A stretch of 64,000 nucleotides of DNA from Desulforamulus profundi. Lineage in GTDB: Bacteria > Bacillota_B > Desulfotomaculia > Desulfotomaculales > Desulfotomaculaceae. The notes under the pieces are model-generated. The model made no database searches. It had not been told where the DNA came from and worked only from the letters and a program-made list of their open reading frames with translations. Both the position numbers and the translations under genes were made by a program. The stretch lies in assembly GCF_002607855.1 (NCBI RefSeq), contig NZ_AWQQ01000047.1, positions 77,001 to 141,000 of the forward strand. Direction: 5' to 3'. Shown here piece after piece: positions 8,521-18,591 of this stretch (its first letter is position 1; the number at the start of each line of letters is the position of its first letter).

Positions 8521-9893
8521 GCCTTTCGAGCCTTATCACCGCATTGCGCGCAACCGGCGCAGTTATGTGATTTACCCCATAGCCTTTCCGCAGTCACAGC
8601 CCATTTTTCAGCGGCATTTACACACTTACCGCTCAAGCTGCGCACGTCCTCCGGTTTGACGAAATCCGTCGAGGTCGCACCGGACGCCTCCACCATCGCC
8701 GCCAGTCTGCCCGGATTGTCCAGAAGAGGGCAGGGCCGCAGGTGGTTGTCGTTAAAGGGCTGGTTCTTGTGGTATTGTATGAACAGCGGAGACTGCAGCG
8801 CCTTAAGAAGCGTTTTTTCATGGATATTGGAGTCCGAATAATGGATGAACGCGCATGGCTCGATATCTCCGTTGGCGTTGATATGCAGATACCTGCGTCC
8901 GCCAGCGATGCAACCCTGCACATATTCTCCATCGTTCCAGAAATCCATGGTGAACAGCGGCTTTGTTTCGCGGAAGTGACGAATTTGGTGATACATATAT
9001 TCACGTTGGTCGGCAGTTGCCATCAAGTCGGGCGCCGCATCCGCTCCCACCGGCATATAGGTGAAAAACCACGCAAATTTCACTCCTTTGTCAATCAAGA
9101 AATCAAAGAATTCTTCGCTGCCGATCACCTCGGTGTTATACCGCGTATAGCAGAGAGAAGCGCCGAAGATGAGTTTTTTCCGTTTGAGGATCTCCATAGC
9201 GCGGATAACCGCATGATAAGTGCCCTGGCCGCGGCGGAAATCCGTCGCGTCTTCAAAACCCTCAATGCTAATGGCAGGTATGAAATTTCTGACGCGCAGC
9301 ATTTCGTCGGCAAACGTCTCATCAATCAGCGTGCCGTTCGTGAACGCAAGAAACTGGCAATCACCGTGCTTTTCACAAAGACGTATAATATCCGTTTTGC
9401 GGACAAGCGGCTCTCCGCCGGAATAGAGGAAGAAATATACCCCCAGTTCCTTACCCTGCTGAATGATGCTGTCCAGTGTTTCATAGCTCATGGACATCTT
9501 GTTTCCGTATTCAGCCGCCCAGCAGCCTGTGCATCTGAGGTTGCAGGCCGAGGTGGGGTCCATCAGGATGGCCCATGGTATGTTACAGCCATACTTTTCC
9601 CGGTTTTTCTCCTGTATGGACCATCCGATGAAGTTTTCATTCAATATGAAATTATTGAAAAACGCCCTCCGCACCCCGGGATCAACATCTGTCCACATAC
9701 TGAGAATCAGCTTATACCAGTTGTTGTCCTTATCTTCGATGATCTTGCGGATCGCCTTGCGCTGACCTTCCATTGTATTGTTTATAGCAATACGATCCAC
9801 CCAATCCATGAGTTTTGGAATATTCCTTTCGGGATTGGAATTTAAGTAGGCATATGCCAGCTTCATCCCTGTAGAACCGATAATTTTATTCAT
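8511..9893 (-). CDS. Radical SAM/SPASM protein
   Basis: Start at 9893 (MNKIIGSTGMK) is preceded by GGAGGAGTG. The radical SAM cluster motif C117-x3-C121-x2-C124 (SACNLRCTGCW) is intact, with SGGEP for SAM binding further on. The C-terminus has SPASM-type cysteines (GCIAGG, IEPCAF, RPCPLL, NCAGCAQCGDK) for auxiliary Fe-S clusters. Length (460 aa) fits peptide- or protein-modifying members, but no precursor peptide is evident and the substrate is unknown. A paralogue without cysteines is transcribed divergently from 10074, and a large palindrome lies between them. degV, the CmpB-like gene and pgsA lie downstream. Confidence 0.88.
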   Translation of the reverse strand: MNKIIGSTGMKLAYAYLNSNPERNIPKLMDWVDRIAINNTMEGQRKAIRKIIEDKDNNWYKLILSMWTDVDPGVRRAFFNNFILNENFIGWSIQEKNREKYGCNIPWAILMDPTSACNLRCTGCWAAEYGNKMSMSYETLDSIIQQGKELGVYFFLYSGGEPLVRKTDIIRLCEKHGDCQFLAFTNGTLIDETFADEMLRVRNFIPAISIEGFEDATDFRRGQGTYHAVIRAMEILKRKKLIFGASLCYTRYNTEVIGSEEFFDFLIDKGVKFAWFFTYMPVGADAAPDLMATADQREYMYHQIRHFRETKPLFTMDFWNDGEYVQGCIAGGRRYLHINANGDIEPCAFIHYSDSNIHEKTLLKALQSPLFIQYHKNQPFNDNHLRPCPLLDNPGRLAAMVEASGATSTDFVKPEDVRSLSGKCVNAAEKWAVTAERLWGKSHNCAGCAQCGDKARKAVG

Positions 9894-9970
9894 GATACCA
9901 CACTCCTCCAATCAGATTTATCTATGGGAAAGTGTAGCATAGAGCATATTTTGAGTAATTAGACAAAAAA

Positions 9971-9997
9971 GCATGTGTAAAGAATCTTTACACATGC
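9971..9997. promoter_or_regulatory. 27-bp perfect palindrome, operator candidate in the divergent promoter region
   Basis: Half-site GCATGTGTAAAGA, central A, then TCTTTACACATGC: 13-bp arms without mismatch. A TTGACA -35 box for the minus-strand radical SAM gene is at 10005-10010, so the palindrome covers the expected -10 region. No T-tract follows, which argues against a terminator. It is probably the operator of one of the two island-encoded TetR proteins. Confidence 0.65.
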
Positions 9998-10073
9998 AGA
10001 TGTCTGTCAATAGAGCACCTCCCCGCTTTGGGGTATATTAAATAATGTACTTGATTATGGAAGGGAGTTGTCG

Positions 10074-11110
10074 GTGTTGGAGTTGCAGCATAGGCTGATA
10101 AGGCGGACAATCAATATAGCGGTCAGCAAAGCTATGGAAGATATGAAAAGCAACACAAACCGCAGCATAAGGAATCTGATTGATTTGGGCCTGTTTTTTT
10201 CAACAAGTGAAAATCAGGAATGGTTTTTTAATGCCGCCAAAAAGGTCATTGCCAATCCAAAGAATCCTTATAATTCGCTGGTTAAAAGAATGATTTCTGA
10301 TGTTAACAACGATACGATAAAAAAAGTCGGTCTGAATCTGGGATACAGCAGCCTGGTATATGGGGCCAACAAGCTGAAAAAAAAGCAGGATTATTTAGGG
10401 GTTCCTATTCCCTGGCTTCTGATTTTTGATATTGACGAATCCAGTTCAGATTTTTTTGATCAGATGGAGCATTTCATAGAGGAAGGGCGGGAGTTGGGCA
10501 TTCACAGCTATATCGCTTGTCCGCACGAAAAGGATGATATACCAACCATATGTGAAATCGCCAAACGGTTTGATGAATGCCTGTTCATATTGAAAGTATC
10601 TCCCGGCTTAATTTCGGAGCAAACTGCCAAGTCTCTCGGCAAAATCCATAACACGATGATTTCTGTACAGATAATGGCTACGGATTTAAGCTGTGGAAGT
10701 GATAAAAACGCATTCCGGCTATTAAAACAGAACCACTGCTTATATGGCTTCCATGTAAATTATAACGAGGATACTATGAAGCAATTGACTACTCCGGAAT
10801 ATATCCACTCCGCGATCGGCCTCGGAAATCTGTTCGGTGTATATATCGCCGAAAACGGCGTTTCGGATGCGTGCAGGGACGCCGTATATACCTTTGCGTG
10901 CAATATAAGAGGAGAAAACGGCCAGCCTTTGATTACGCTGGAATGGTTCCGGGATATGCGGGTTATCAGTAAAAAATCCTCTCCGGCGACGGCTACCTGG
11001 CAATTAACCTGGCGGAAAGGGTTTATTGTGAATATATCAAAGCAAAAGATGAGCTTACAAAATCGCTTCTTGGAATACTTCAGAGCACACGGCCCTGTAC
11101 AAGCTTCTGA
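10074..11110 (+). CDS. Radical-SAM-like paralogue lacking the Fe-S cysteines (frameshifted)
   Basis: About 345 residues. It aligns by eye with the enzyme at 8511-9893: GVPIPWLLIFDIDESSSDFF takes the place of GCNIPWAILMDPTSACNLRC, and EEGRELGIHSYIAC that of QQGKELGVYFFLYS. The three cluster cysteines and the SPASM cysteines are absent, so it should not be catalytic and may act as a partner or scaffold. GGAAGGGAG abuts TTG 10068, making GTG 10074 a better start. The frame breaks in an A6 run at 10971-10976; with one more A it continues SGDGYLAINLAERVYCEYIK and stops at 11110. I infer the relationship from the pattern, not from a search. Confidence 0.65.
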
Positions 11111-11112
11111 TC

Positions 11113-12201
11113 ATGTTTTACGACGATAAAAGTATGACCATAGAAAAGAAAAAAAACTTTATTATTAATTTCATTTACTTTGCCTTGATTATCGCTATTG
11201 TATTTATTGTGATAAAATATGTACTTGGCTTATTGATGCCATTTATTATTGGTTTTATAGTGGCTTTGCTTTTGAAGCCGGTAATAAATTTTACATCAGA
11301 AAAATTGCATGTTCACAAAAAGGCTGTCGCGGTTGTCCTGATTCTGCTATTCTATGGTGCGGCGGGCTTTTTTGTATCCTGGATCGGTTTAAGGTTTCTT
11401 GCCGAGCTAAAAGATGGTATCATCAAGCTCCCAGAAATATATGCGATGGATATTGAGCCTGCAATTAATGAAATCTTTGATAATGCAGAAAGAATAACAG
11501 CCCAACTTGATCCTATGATGGTTCAGGCAATTCAAAATATGGCAGATTCTTTATCTCAATCTGTGGGATCGTTCATTTCCAGCATTTCCTCAAAGACGAT
11601 TGGGTTCATAGCATCCTCGGCATCTTTTGTACCGGGGCTGTTCCTATCTATCATATTTGCGGTCATTTCATCCCTGTTTTTTGCTATGGATTACAATAAA
11701 ATTACAGGGTATATTGCTAAGTTGTTTCCGTCTCAAAAACAAAACCTTTTAGCTGAGATAAAAGGTTTTGCCACCGGCATCGGCTTAAAGTATGTTAAAG
11801 CTTATGCGATTTTAATGGCCGTAACATTTATTGAGCTTGCAGTAGGGCTCTCTATCTTGAAGGTGGCCGGGGCGGTTACCATTGCCGCGCTGATTGCCGT
11901 CATCGACATACTGCCCGTGCTTGGCACGGGTGGCGTTGTCGTTCCATGGATCATTATTGAACTTATAAAAGGCAATATACCGCTTGCCATTGGGCTTGCG
12001 GTATTATACCTTATCATAATTATAGTCCGTAATATATTGGAACCCAAATTGGTAGGAAAACAAATAGGGCTGCATCCTCTTGTCATGTTAATATGCATAT
12101 ATATCGGATTAAAGGTCTTCGGATTAATCGGAATACTCGCTCTGCCTGTTGCCGTAGTCATAATAAAACATCTTTATGATAATGATTTTTTCAAGCAATA
12201 G
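11113..12201 (+). CDS. AI-2E family transporter (YtvI/PerM-like)
   Basis: 362 residues, about seven to eight membrane helices, with the family's central loop and conserved C-terminal section (AVIDILPVLGTGGVVVPW, RNILEPKLVGKQIGLHPLVM, GLIGILALPVAVV). Members export small molecules or ions; the substrate here is unknown. It follows the cysteine-less radical SAM paralogue by 2 nt and precedes lgt, in a plus-strand unit. The ATG at 11113 has no obvious Shine-Dalgarno, suggesting translational coupling; ATG 11134 (MTIEKKK) is an alternative. Confidence 0.88.
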   Translation: MFYDDKSMTIEKKKNFIINFIYFALIIAIVFIVIKYVLGLLMPFIIGFIVALLLKPVINFTSEKLHVHKKAVAVVLILLFYGAAGFFVSWIGLRFLAELKDGIIKLPEIYAMDIEPAINEIFDNAERITAQLDPMMVQAIQNMADSLSQSVGSFISSISSKTIGFIASSASFVPGLFLSIIFAVISSLFFAMDYNKITGYIAKLFPSQKQNLLAEIKGFATGIGLKYVKAYAILMAVTFIELAVGLSILKVAGAVTIAALIAVIDILPVLGTGGVVVPWIIIELIKGNIPLAIGLAVLYLIIIIVRNILEPKLVGKQIGLHPLVMLICIYIGLKVFGLIGILALPVAVVIIKHLYDNDFFKQ

Positions 12202-12297
12202 CTGATAAAAACAGAATAAGTTTTGGATAATGTCTGGATTAAAAGGAAGAGAAGGGACGAATACAGATAGCATTCAATTTTGTGAGGCTATAATCAT

Positions 12298-13052
12298 ATG
12301 TATAACGAAATATTTGATATTGGTTTCATATCAATACACGGCTACGGGCTAATGATAGGGATCGGCATCTTATGCGCTTTGATAACAGCGGGTAAACGGG
12401 CAAAAAAAGAGGGCTTGATGCAGATTTCGTGTATAGTTTAGGAGTTGTAACCCTTATATTCGGATTTATTGGAGCAAAACTGCTTTATTGTGTAGTAGAA
12501 ATAAACGCCTTTTTCAATGAACCTATGCGGATTGTATCCGGGAGCGGTTTCGTAGTATATGGAGGCATAATTGGCGGCATATTAGCGGCTATGATGTATT
12601 GTAGATCAAAAAGAGTTAATTTCTTTCAATACTTTGATTTAACAGTGCCATCCGTAGCACTGGCACAAGGGTTTGGTCGAATTGGTTGTTTTCTTGCCGG
12701 ATGCTGCTATGGACGTGAAACAGATTCCGCCATTGGTATAGTTTTTCACAATTCATCTTTTGCACCTAATGGAGTTAAACTTATACCAACCCAGTTGTTT
12801 TCAAGCGCAGGAGACTTCTTGATCGCGATAGTATTGTTGTTTTATGCACAAAAAGACCGGAGAACAGGGAAGGTAGGGTCTTTATACCTTATTCTTTATA
12901 GTGTGGGAAGATTCATAATAGAATTCTTTAGAAACGATTACAGGGGCAGCGTCGGAATTCTGTCAACATCTCAGTTGATATCTGTAATAATTTTGGCAAT
13001 TGGCATAGTGATGTTTTCTAGCAAAGAACTGCCTTGGGCTAACAAAGAGTGA
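12298..13052 (+). CDS. lgt: Prolipoprotein diacylglyceryl transferase family protein (frameshifted)
   Basis: Membrane enzyme family moving diacylglyceryl from phosphatidylglycerol to lipoprotein cysteines. ATG 12298 opens MYNEIFDIGFISIHGYGLMI; the frame closes at 12438, but one more A in the A7 run at 12402-12408 restores KKRGLDADFVYSLGVV and a 251-residue protein. Family marks: SGSGFVVYGGIIGG, GRIGCFLAGCCYG and SVGRFIIEFFRNDYRG. The central motif has Cys-Cys where classical Lgt has Asn-Gly-Glu, so it belongs to a divergent branch and activity is uncertain. Its lipid donor is the product of the PgsA pathway encoded nearby. Confidence 0.85.
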
Positions 13053-13089
13053 ATGTTCAGCGCATTTTTCAGCTTTACGGGTTTCAGGC

Positions 13090-13359
13090 TTATTGACTAT
13101 TCTCCGAGCCTATTTCTCGTATATTTTTAACAGCCAAAGCAAACAGCGCCCTTATGGTTTGAAATACAAACTTCCTTGTCTCATCGTCAATATCTCTGAT
13201 TGCGCCAAGCACGGCAACAGCCTTTTTGGGCCAATCACCGGTCAGATCATAAAATGTTGAGGCATTTGTTGCTTGGATAATCTGAAAAAGAGTATTGACA
13301 AACAACTCCCGTTTTTGGTCGTCAAAGGAGTTAACCCATTTGTTTAGCGTCCCGTTCAT
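13090..13359 (-). CDS. Small unrecognised protein, last gene of the island's long operon
   Basis: 89 residues, helical and charged, with FQIIQATNASTFYDLTGDWP and KAVAVLGAIRDIDDETRKFV. I do not recognise a family. ATG at 13359 overlaps the stop of the hydrolase gene upstream (ATGA), so the two are translationally coupled. It ends convergent with lgt, 37 nt apart. A possible accessory of the hydrolase; no function is claimed. Confidence 0.6.
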   Translation of the reverse strand: MNGTLNKWVNSFDDQKRELFVNTLFQIIQATNASTFYDLTGDWPKKAVAVLGAIRDIDDETRKFVFQTIRALFALAVKNIREIGSENSQ

Positions 13360-14191
13360 ATAAAGCGCGCTTTTTTAACCGATTGAGCATATTGAAAATC
13401 ACTGCCGTCAATTAGCCACGAAAAAGAATCATGCTGCATAAACCAGATGCGATTGCTTTTCACCACAGAATAATGTTCCTGATTCTGCAATAGCATTCCG
13501 ATTATGGATGACTGAGGCAAGATTTTATTTATTCGGTCTTTTATAATTAAATACTCGTGGCATTGAAAAACTTCATCCCTGAATCCGGGTCCATCATGGC
13601 TAAAGACATGCGTGATCCTTTTTTGAACGGACTGGCGGCATTTTATCGAGGAATAGACCGCAATATTTCCTCCTTTTGAGTGTCCGCCAATTTTTAATTG
13701 GCATGAAATTCTATCGGCAACGGCATTCAGGTAGGCGACGCCTTCTTCCTGCGAGGGAATAGGCTGATGAATGCCATGTTAAAATCCTCTTTCCATCCAA
13801 TAAAGGTTGAATCGGTTCCGCGATAAGCGATATAGGCTGAACAGTCGTCCAGTAAAAACGTAATGGCTGAGAACTGCTTCTCAGTCTTGTTGTCTATTTT
13901 ATTGACATAAAAAACCATTTTCAAGTCACGGAACCTCGAACTGTTCGCCAGCGCAAAGAATAGACGCCGGTTGTTTTTGCTGTTCCATGTATCACGAAAC
14001 AGCATATCCAGGTTTTCCTTACTTGCTATTTCTTTTATGCTCACCGGCATCGCGGTATCAGATAGACCGGGTACGAACTTATCAAAACGCAGATACGCCA
14101 ATTGGGATAAAACCAGGCTGTCAACTGCGTTGAATTTTCTATTTTTAAAAGTATCATTTTCTTCTATTGTGTAATCAATAATGTTTTTCAA
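13356..14191 (-). CDS. Mbeg1/DUF2974-like alpha/beta hydrolase (frameshifted)
   Basis: Start TTG 14191 (MKNIIDYTIEEND) after GGAG. The N-terminal part (FNAVDSLVLSQLAYLRFDKF, SAYIAYRGTDSTFIGWKEDF) and the later part (LKIGGHSKGGNIAVYSS) are the two halves of a DUF2974 lipase-fold protein; the nucleophile elbow is GHSKGG. The frame breaks near 13770-13775 (ATGGC|ATTCAT); adding one base joins the halves to 278 residues ending VKKARFI. The family is predicted to contain lipases or esterases; the substrate is unknown. It sits between tetR and the 89-residue gene. Confidence 0.75.
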
Positions 14192-14282
14192 GCTACCTGC
14201 TCCAATTTCAGTTTGGAATGTTTTACACACATTGCTAAAAATCTGATTACTGACAAACAAAAAATAATGGGCTGCCATAATA

Positions 14283-14873
14283 TTATTCCGGTTTGGTCGG
14301 ATTTTCCGTGGATATCTCTTCGCTCTGGCTTTCCAGTTCACAAAGAATGCTTCCGTCAAATAAGCTGCGCATTTTCATTACATACTCTGCCGGATCATCT
14401 TTCATGCCATTGTCGGCCCACCGCACAATCAGACCGACAAAAGCGGTGGAAATAAATTCGACAATAAATCCCCATTTTTCTTCTTCAAATTCTGTGCTTT
14501 TGATGCTCTCTATTACAGATATCGAAATATCGCGGATGTAATCGTGCAGATATTCCTGAAAAGAATTTTGCCCGGTTGTGTTAAGAGCGTTGATATAAAA
14601 CGTCTTATTTTGCCGCATATAATTACACAAATCCAACATCCCGTCCAGCCAATGCTCCACCTTGTTATAGGAGCTCATGAAACGGGCGGTCTCGGTATAA
14701 TAAATCCAATTCATAAGATCATACTTATCCTTGAAATGATAATAAAATGCTTGCCTTGTTAGTCCGCAGTTATCCACAATATCGCTGACGCAAATCTTAT
14801 TAAAAGCTTTCTTTGCCATTAGCCCTTTCAATGAATTGGCAAGGGCCAGTTTCGTTATATTCGAATCGGACAT
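14283..14873 (-). CDS. TetR/AcrR family regulator (first of two)
   Basis: 196 residues from ATG 14873 (MSDSNITKLAL), preceded by GGGAGGGGG. The N-terminal helix-turn-helix (KICVSDIVDNCGLTRQAFYY, HFKDKYDLM) is typical of TetR; the ligand domain resembles the TetR_C_8/DhaS-like group. It lies within the operon between yidC and the hydrolase, so it may control the island, possibly through the palindrome at 9971-9997. The ligand is unknown. Confidence 0.88.
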   Translation of the reverse strand: MSDSNITKLALANSLKGLMAKKAFNKICVSDIVDNCGLTRQAFYYHFKDKYDLMNWIYYTETARFMSSYNKVEHWLDGMLDLCNYMRQNKTFYINALNTTGQNSFQEYLHDYIRDISISVIESIKSTEFEEEKWGFIVEFISTAFVGLIVRWADNGMKDDPAEYVMKMRSLFDGSILCELESQSEEISTENPTKPE

Positions 14874-14904
14874 TATTGCCCCCTCCCTAATGCAATACAA
14901 AATC

Positions 14905-15834
14905 TTATTTAAGGCTCATATGTCTGGCATGATTTGCGCTATTTATTTTGGATTTCTTCTTTCTCCCGTCAGTATGCTTTTTCATCACAAATCTGTTTAT
15001 AAACATTTGTTGCGCGATTTGATAGACATTTCCGGCAATCCAGTAAAGGCCCAGCCCGGCAGGCACGGTAAATGCAATAACACCACTCATAACTGTAGAG
15101 ACTAAAGCCATATTATTTTGAATGGAGGTTTGCATCTGTGCTTCGTTTGTTTTCGGTGCGTCCTTCATAGAATATTTTACGGATATATAGGATGTGAGGG
15201 CCGACAGCAACGGAATCAACAGCAGAAGGTAGCTATGTATGCTTGTACCGCTGTTGATATAATTGCCGGTATTCCAGGCGGGCACTGCTCCAAGATTGAT
15301 CCCTAAAAAATTCATATTGAGTAAATCTTCCGGTTTCAGCAAATGAGATACCGCCTGAAGCTGTTCTGAGTGGTCACTAAAATAAGCAATAATGCTCAGA
15401 TCTTTCATATTCTCAATCTTTTCGGCACCCTGCGGTATCAGTTCATAGAGCCGCGCTATGATTTCAGGAGATTTCCCAGCCATGTATTTCAAAGGCTGGG
15501 AAATAACGTAATATAAAGAAAACAAAATCGGTATCTGTATCAGCAGGGGAAGGCAGCCTCCGGTCGGATTCACCTTATTTTCCTGATAGAGTTTCATCAG
15601 CTCCGTACTCTGCTTTTCCTTGTCGTCTTTATATTTCTTTTGAATTTCCTGCATCTGTGGCTGAAGCTCACCAATTTTTGAGGTCGATTGAACCTGTTTT
15701 ATGGTCAGGGGAAGCATAAGTGATTTTATTCCTACCGTAAAAAGTATGATTGCGATCCCATAATTCTGGAACGCAATGTTATCATATATATATTTCAAGA
15801 TGGCTCCCATCGGGATTGCTATAAAATCTAACAT
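14905..15834 (-). CDS. yidC: YidC/OxaA family membrane protein insertase
   Basis: 309 residues with about five membrane helices. The family core is clear: YGIAIILFTVGIKSLMLPLT, then a cytoplasmic coiled-coil loop (LQPQMQEIQKKYKDDKEKQS), NPTGGCLPLLIQIPILFSLY, a C-terminal VPAGLGLYWIAGNVYQIAQQ, and a basic tail (KKHTDGRKKKSK) that can contact ribosomes. No lipobox cysteine is seen, unlike many Gram-positive YidC proteins. Genomes normally carry one or two copies elsewhere, so this is likely an extra insertase co-expressed with UbiB, the HD protein and TetR. Confidence 0.92.
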   Translation of the reverse strand: MLDFIAIPMGAILKYIYDNIAFQNYGIAIILFTVGIKSLMLPLTIKQVQSTSKIGELQPQMQEIQKKYKDDKEKQSTELMKLYQENKVNPTGGCLPLLIQIPILFSLYYVISQPLKYMAGKSPEIIARLYELIPQGAEKIENMKDLSIIAYFSDHSEQLQAVSHLLKPEDLLNMNFLGINLGAVPAWNTGNYINSGTSIHSYLLLLIPLLSALTSYISVKYSMKDAPKTNEAQMQTSIQNNMALVSTVMSGVIAFTVPAGLGLYWIAGNVYQIAQQMFINRFVMKKHTDGRKKKSKINSANHARHMSLK

Positions 15835-15863
15835 ACTTTTTGATCCTTTCTAAGAAAGGTGCA

Positions 15864-16385
15864 TTAACAGCACAATAGACTTTGCAACCTGCGCACATTT
15901 TTTCTTTCTCCAAAATTGAAAGTTTCCATAAATGCACAATATTTATCTATCGCGGCCACAATGTATGCTTCCTTATATTGAGGCGGTGTTACTGTCAAAG
16001 GCCACATGTGTTTTCGGATGATATCCTGTTCCAGTATGTTTAAATGGAAATATTTATTCGCATTCTGCAAGGCGACGTGAGGATGCGTCAAACCATGTAG
16101 CCCCTTGTACGGTTTTTCAAGATGCCAGTCGTACAGAAAAAAATCGTGTAGCAACCCTCCTCTGGCCGCCGAACGATAATCAAGCCCCATCCGCCTGCAA
16201 ACAAGATAGCTGCTGTACGACACATAAAGGCTATGCTTTAAACAATTGATGTCGCTGTGTTGGATATAATTTCCCATCGACCGGACCATTTCATGGTTGA
16301 TCAGCCCGCTTATACAGTCCAGGTATTCCGCATCAGCGAAGGAATCCGGTTCCAGTCTTAATTTTGAAATGATCCAGCCGATCAT
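15864..16385 (-). CDS. HD-domain phosphohydrolase-like protein
   Basis: 173 residues. Metal ligands appear as HSLYVSYSSYLVCRRMGLD, LLHDFFLYDWH and HPHVALQNA, the His...HD...His pattern of small HD proteins. NYIQHSDINCLKHSLY is repeated in degraded form upstream of pgsA (6522-6734). The substrate is unknown; nucleotide or lipid phosphoesters are possible. It lies 29 nt before yidC in the same operon. The sequence past residue 160 is Arg-rich and ends abruptly (LQSLLCC), which might hide another indel. Confidence 0.75.
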   Translation of the reverse strand: MIGWIISKLRLEPDSFADAEYLDCISGLINHEMVRSMGNYIQHSDINCLKHSLYVSYSSYLVCRRMGLDYRSAARGGLLHDFFLYDWHLEKPYKGLHGLTHPHVALQNANKYFHLNILEQDIIRKHMWPLTVTPPQYKEAYIVAAIDKYCAFMETFNFGERKNVRRLQSLLCC

Positions 16386-16414
16386 CTGTCATTGCTCCTT
16401 TTGCGCGTTATTTT

Positions 16415-18102
16415 TCAGTGCCTTGACCTGATCATGGAAATCACCAGTCCCAAAACAATAATCGCAGCCGATGCCAAACCGATTTTTAATACTGCGATAT
16501 TAAAAAGATACATCTCGCTGCTTGTATTTGCATTAAGGCCGGAGCTTATCAGGACTCCGGCGATGATAATGCTTACGGCAAGCAAGATCACGCTGAAGGA
16601 TATTCTGTTAAAAATTCGTTCCAATCGCCTTTGAAGCTTATCCATCTCTTTCATCTCAAATTGAACGGCAAAGTCTGTATCTGCCGCTTTATGCAGAAGG
16701 TTTTGCATTGCGGCCGGGAATTCGCTCAACAGATTCCAATAATCTAATAAGCTCTTTTTTATTCCGCTTCCCATTCTCTCGACTGAAAGCGACTGATAAC
16801 GCAGCTTTTTAGCGATAGGTTCCGCAATAACAAGAGCGTTAAGATCCGGGGCCAGTTTTTCCAACAGTCCTTGAAGAGTTGTCAATGTTTTGGAAAGCAA
16901 AGCAAATTCACGGGGTGTTTTTACATGGTTCAAAAACGCAATATGAAAGATTTCCTGGAGCAGCTTATCAATTTTCATCTCGTTCATAGGCATCGTAAGG
17001 TACTTTTCGATCAACGCATCAACGTCTTTTTCAAAGCTTTTCGCATTGCTTCGAGCAGTTGCGGCCTCCATCGCAAAAATGGAGTTGACCACCATTCGAC
17101 TGTCTTTGAAGGCAACCCCGATAAAAAAGTTTGAAATCGCTCTTTTCCGGGATTCGTTGAGGCAACCAACCATCCCCAAATCAAGAAATATGATGGTTCC
17201 GTCCGGCATGACCTGAATATTGCCCGGATGCGGGTCCGCATGAAAAAAACCATCTCTGAGTATTTGATTGCATATGGAGGCGGCAAGCCTTTCGGCGATC
17301 TTTCTCCGATTAATGCCCGCCAGATCCAAGGCAGCAGAATCGCTGATCTTGATGCCTTCAAAATACTCCATGGTGAGAACCCGCTTTGTCGTATATATCC
17401 ACTTCACTTTCGGGACTGTTACGCCTTCGTCCCGGCTGAGATTAAGCCTGAAGGCATCCGCGTTTTCACCTTCTTTGGTAAAATCCAGTTCATTTTTAAG
17501 CGTGTTTTCAAAATCCGCCACCATACCGCTAAAATCATAAATCTCCCCGTATTTTGTGTGATGGTCGAGAAGATGCGCCATGTCTTTTAAAATGTTTAAG
17601 TCCAAATCTATGAGTCTTTCTATTTCCGGCCTTTGAACCTTTACGGCCACCTGCTTTCCTGAAATCAGTCTGGCGCGATGGACTTGGGATATGGATGCCG
17701 CGGCTACAGGTACCTCATCAAATTCTTTAAAGATATTTCCCAGCGTGTCATTAAATTCCGTTTCAATGAGCGTCTTTACCTCAGAAAAAGGAAACGGCTG
17801 CACCGAGTCTTGCAGCTTTTTAAGCTCTTCAATAATATCAGCCGGTAAAATATCCCGTCGTATGCTTAAAATTTGTCCCAGTTTAACAAACGTCGGCCCC
17901 AGTTCTTCCAAGGCCATCTTCAGCCTTTTTCCTGCCGAGCTCCAGCCGTGTCAGGCGCAGTTCCGGCGTCTAAAATTTTATTTTTGAACCTTAAAGAATA
18001 AGGGAGCCTAAGTCGCTTTACAAACAATCCAAAACCATGTTTTGTAAAAACAGCAATAATTTCTTTATATCTTCTGGCACGAATGCGCTTGTAATTCATC
18101 AT
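16415..18102 (-). CDS. UbiB/AarF/ABC1 atypical kinase (frameshifted)
   Basis: Membrane-anchored protein-kinase-like ATPase of the family implicated in isoprenoid-lipid handling. Marks: FVKLGQ (KxGQ), AAASISQVHRA (Ala-rich nucleotide loop), QVAVKVQRPE (Lys), FHADPHPGNIQ (catalytic loop) and FLDLGMVG (DLG), then two C-terminal membrane helices (VILLAVSIIIAGVLIS and LKIGLASAAIIVLGLVIS). The first 60 residues lie in another frame; one more A in the A5 run (T5 at 17926-17930) gives QEKRLKMALEELGPTFV and a 562-residue protein. It is in the operon between the phasin-like gene and the HD gene. Confidence 0.88.
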
Positions 18103-18237
18103 ATCAACTCTATCCCGCGATTCCGCAATATTTAAGCAGAGGGGAAAGGAAGCACTCCTATCGTTTCATCACATAGATTGATTTGCTCTCTTTCCCTGAG
18201 CCTGCTACTTTTCCGGCACTCTGAACATTTATCCCCT

Positions 18238-18576
18238 TTACTTGGTGCCCTCGCTTTTGAAAAATCCTTGTTCCCGGAGTACTTGCTGCATTTGTTCTCT
18301 AACAATTTCTCTGATTTCATCTTTTGTAACAAGGTCTTCTTTTCTCGCCACATTTACATGATCCAGCGCCTTGGTGACCTCACCCTGAATCAGCTTCTTC
18401 AGTTCTTCTCTCTGTTCTTCGCCTCTTTGCATAAGCTCGCTCGCAAACTGCCGGGCGTCTTTTTTGGCCACCTCGCCTCTGCCGACCAGTTCCTCAACCA
18501 CTTCCTCCACTTTTTCCCGTGAATACAATAAAAACCCTAATCCTAAATTGATTGTCTTTTCAAATGCGTTTGACAT
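18238..18576 (-). CDS. Phasin-like coiled-coil protein
   Basis: 112 residues from ATG 18576 (MSNAFEKTINLGLGFLLYSR). A short hydrophobic N-terminus is followed by a long amphipathic helix (EKVEEVVEELVGRGEVAKKD, QRGEEQREELKKLIQGEVTK). This matches the phasin/PHA-granule-associated type often found next to AarF kinases in Firmicutes. It probably binds a lipid surface; PHA synthase is not in the window. It follows tetR by 15 nt in the island's main operon. Confidence 0.7.
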   Translation of the reverse strand: MSNAFEKTINLGLGFLLYSREKVEEVVEELVGRGEVAKKDARQFASELMQRGEEQREELKKLIQGEVTKALDHVNVARKEDLVTKDEIREIVREQMQQVLREQGFFKSEGTK

Positions 18577-18591
18577 AATATACACTCCCTC

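Noticed and set aside
8742..9845. Plus-strand open frame opposite the radical SAM gene
   Set aside because: Shadow; the minus strand carries intact catalytic motifs.
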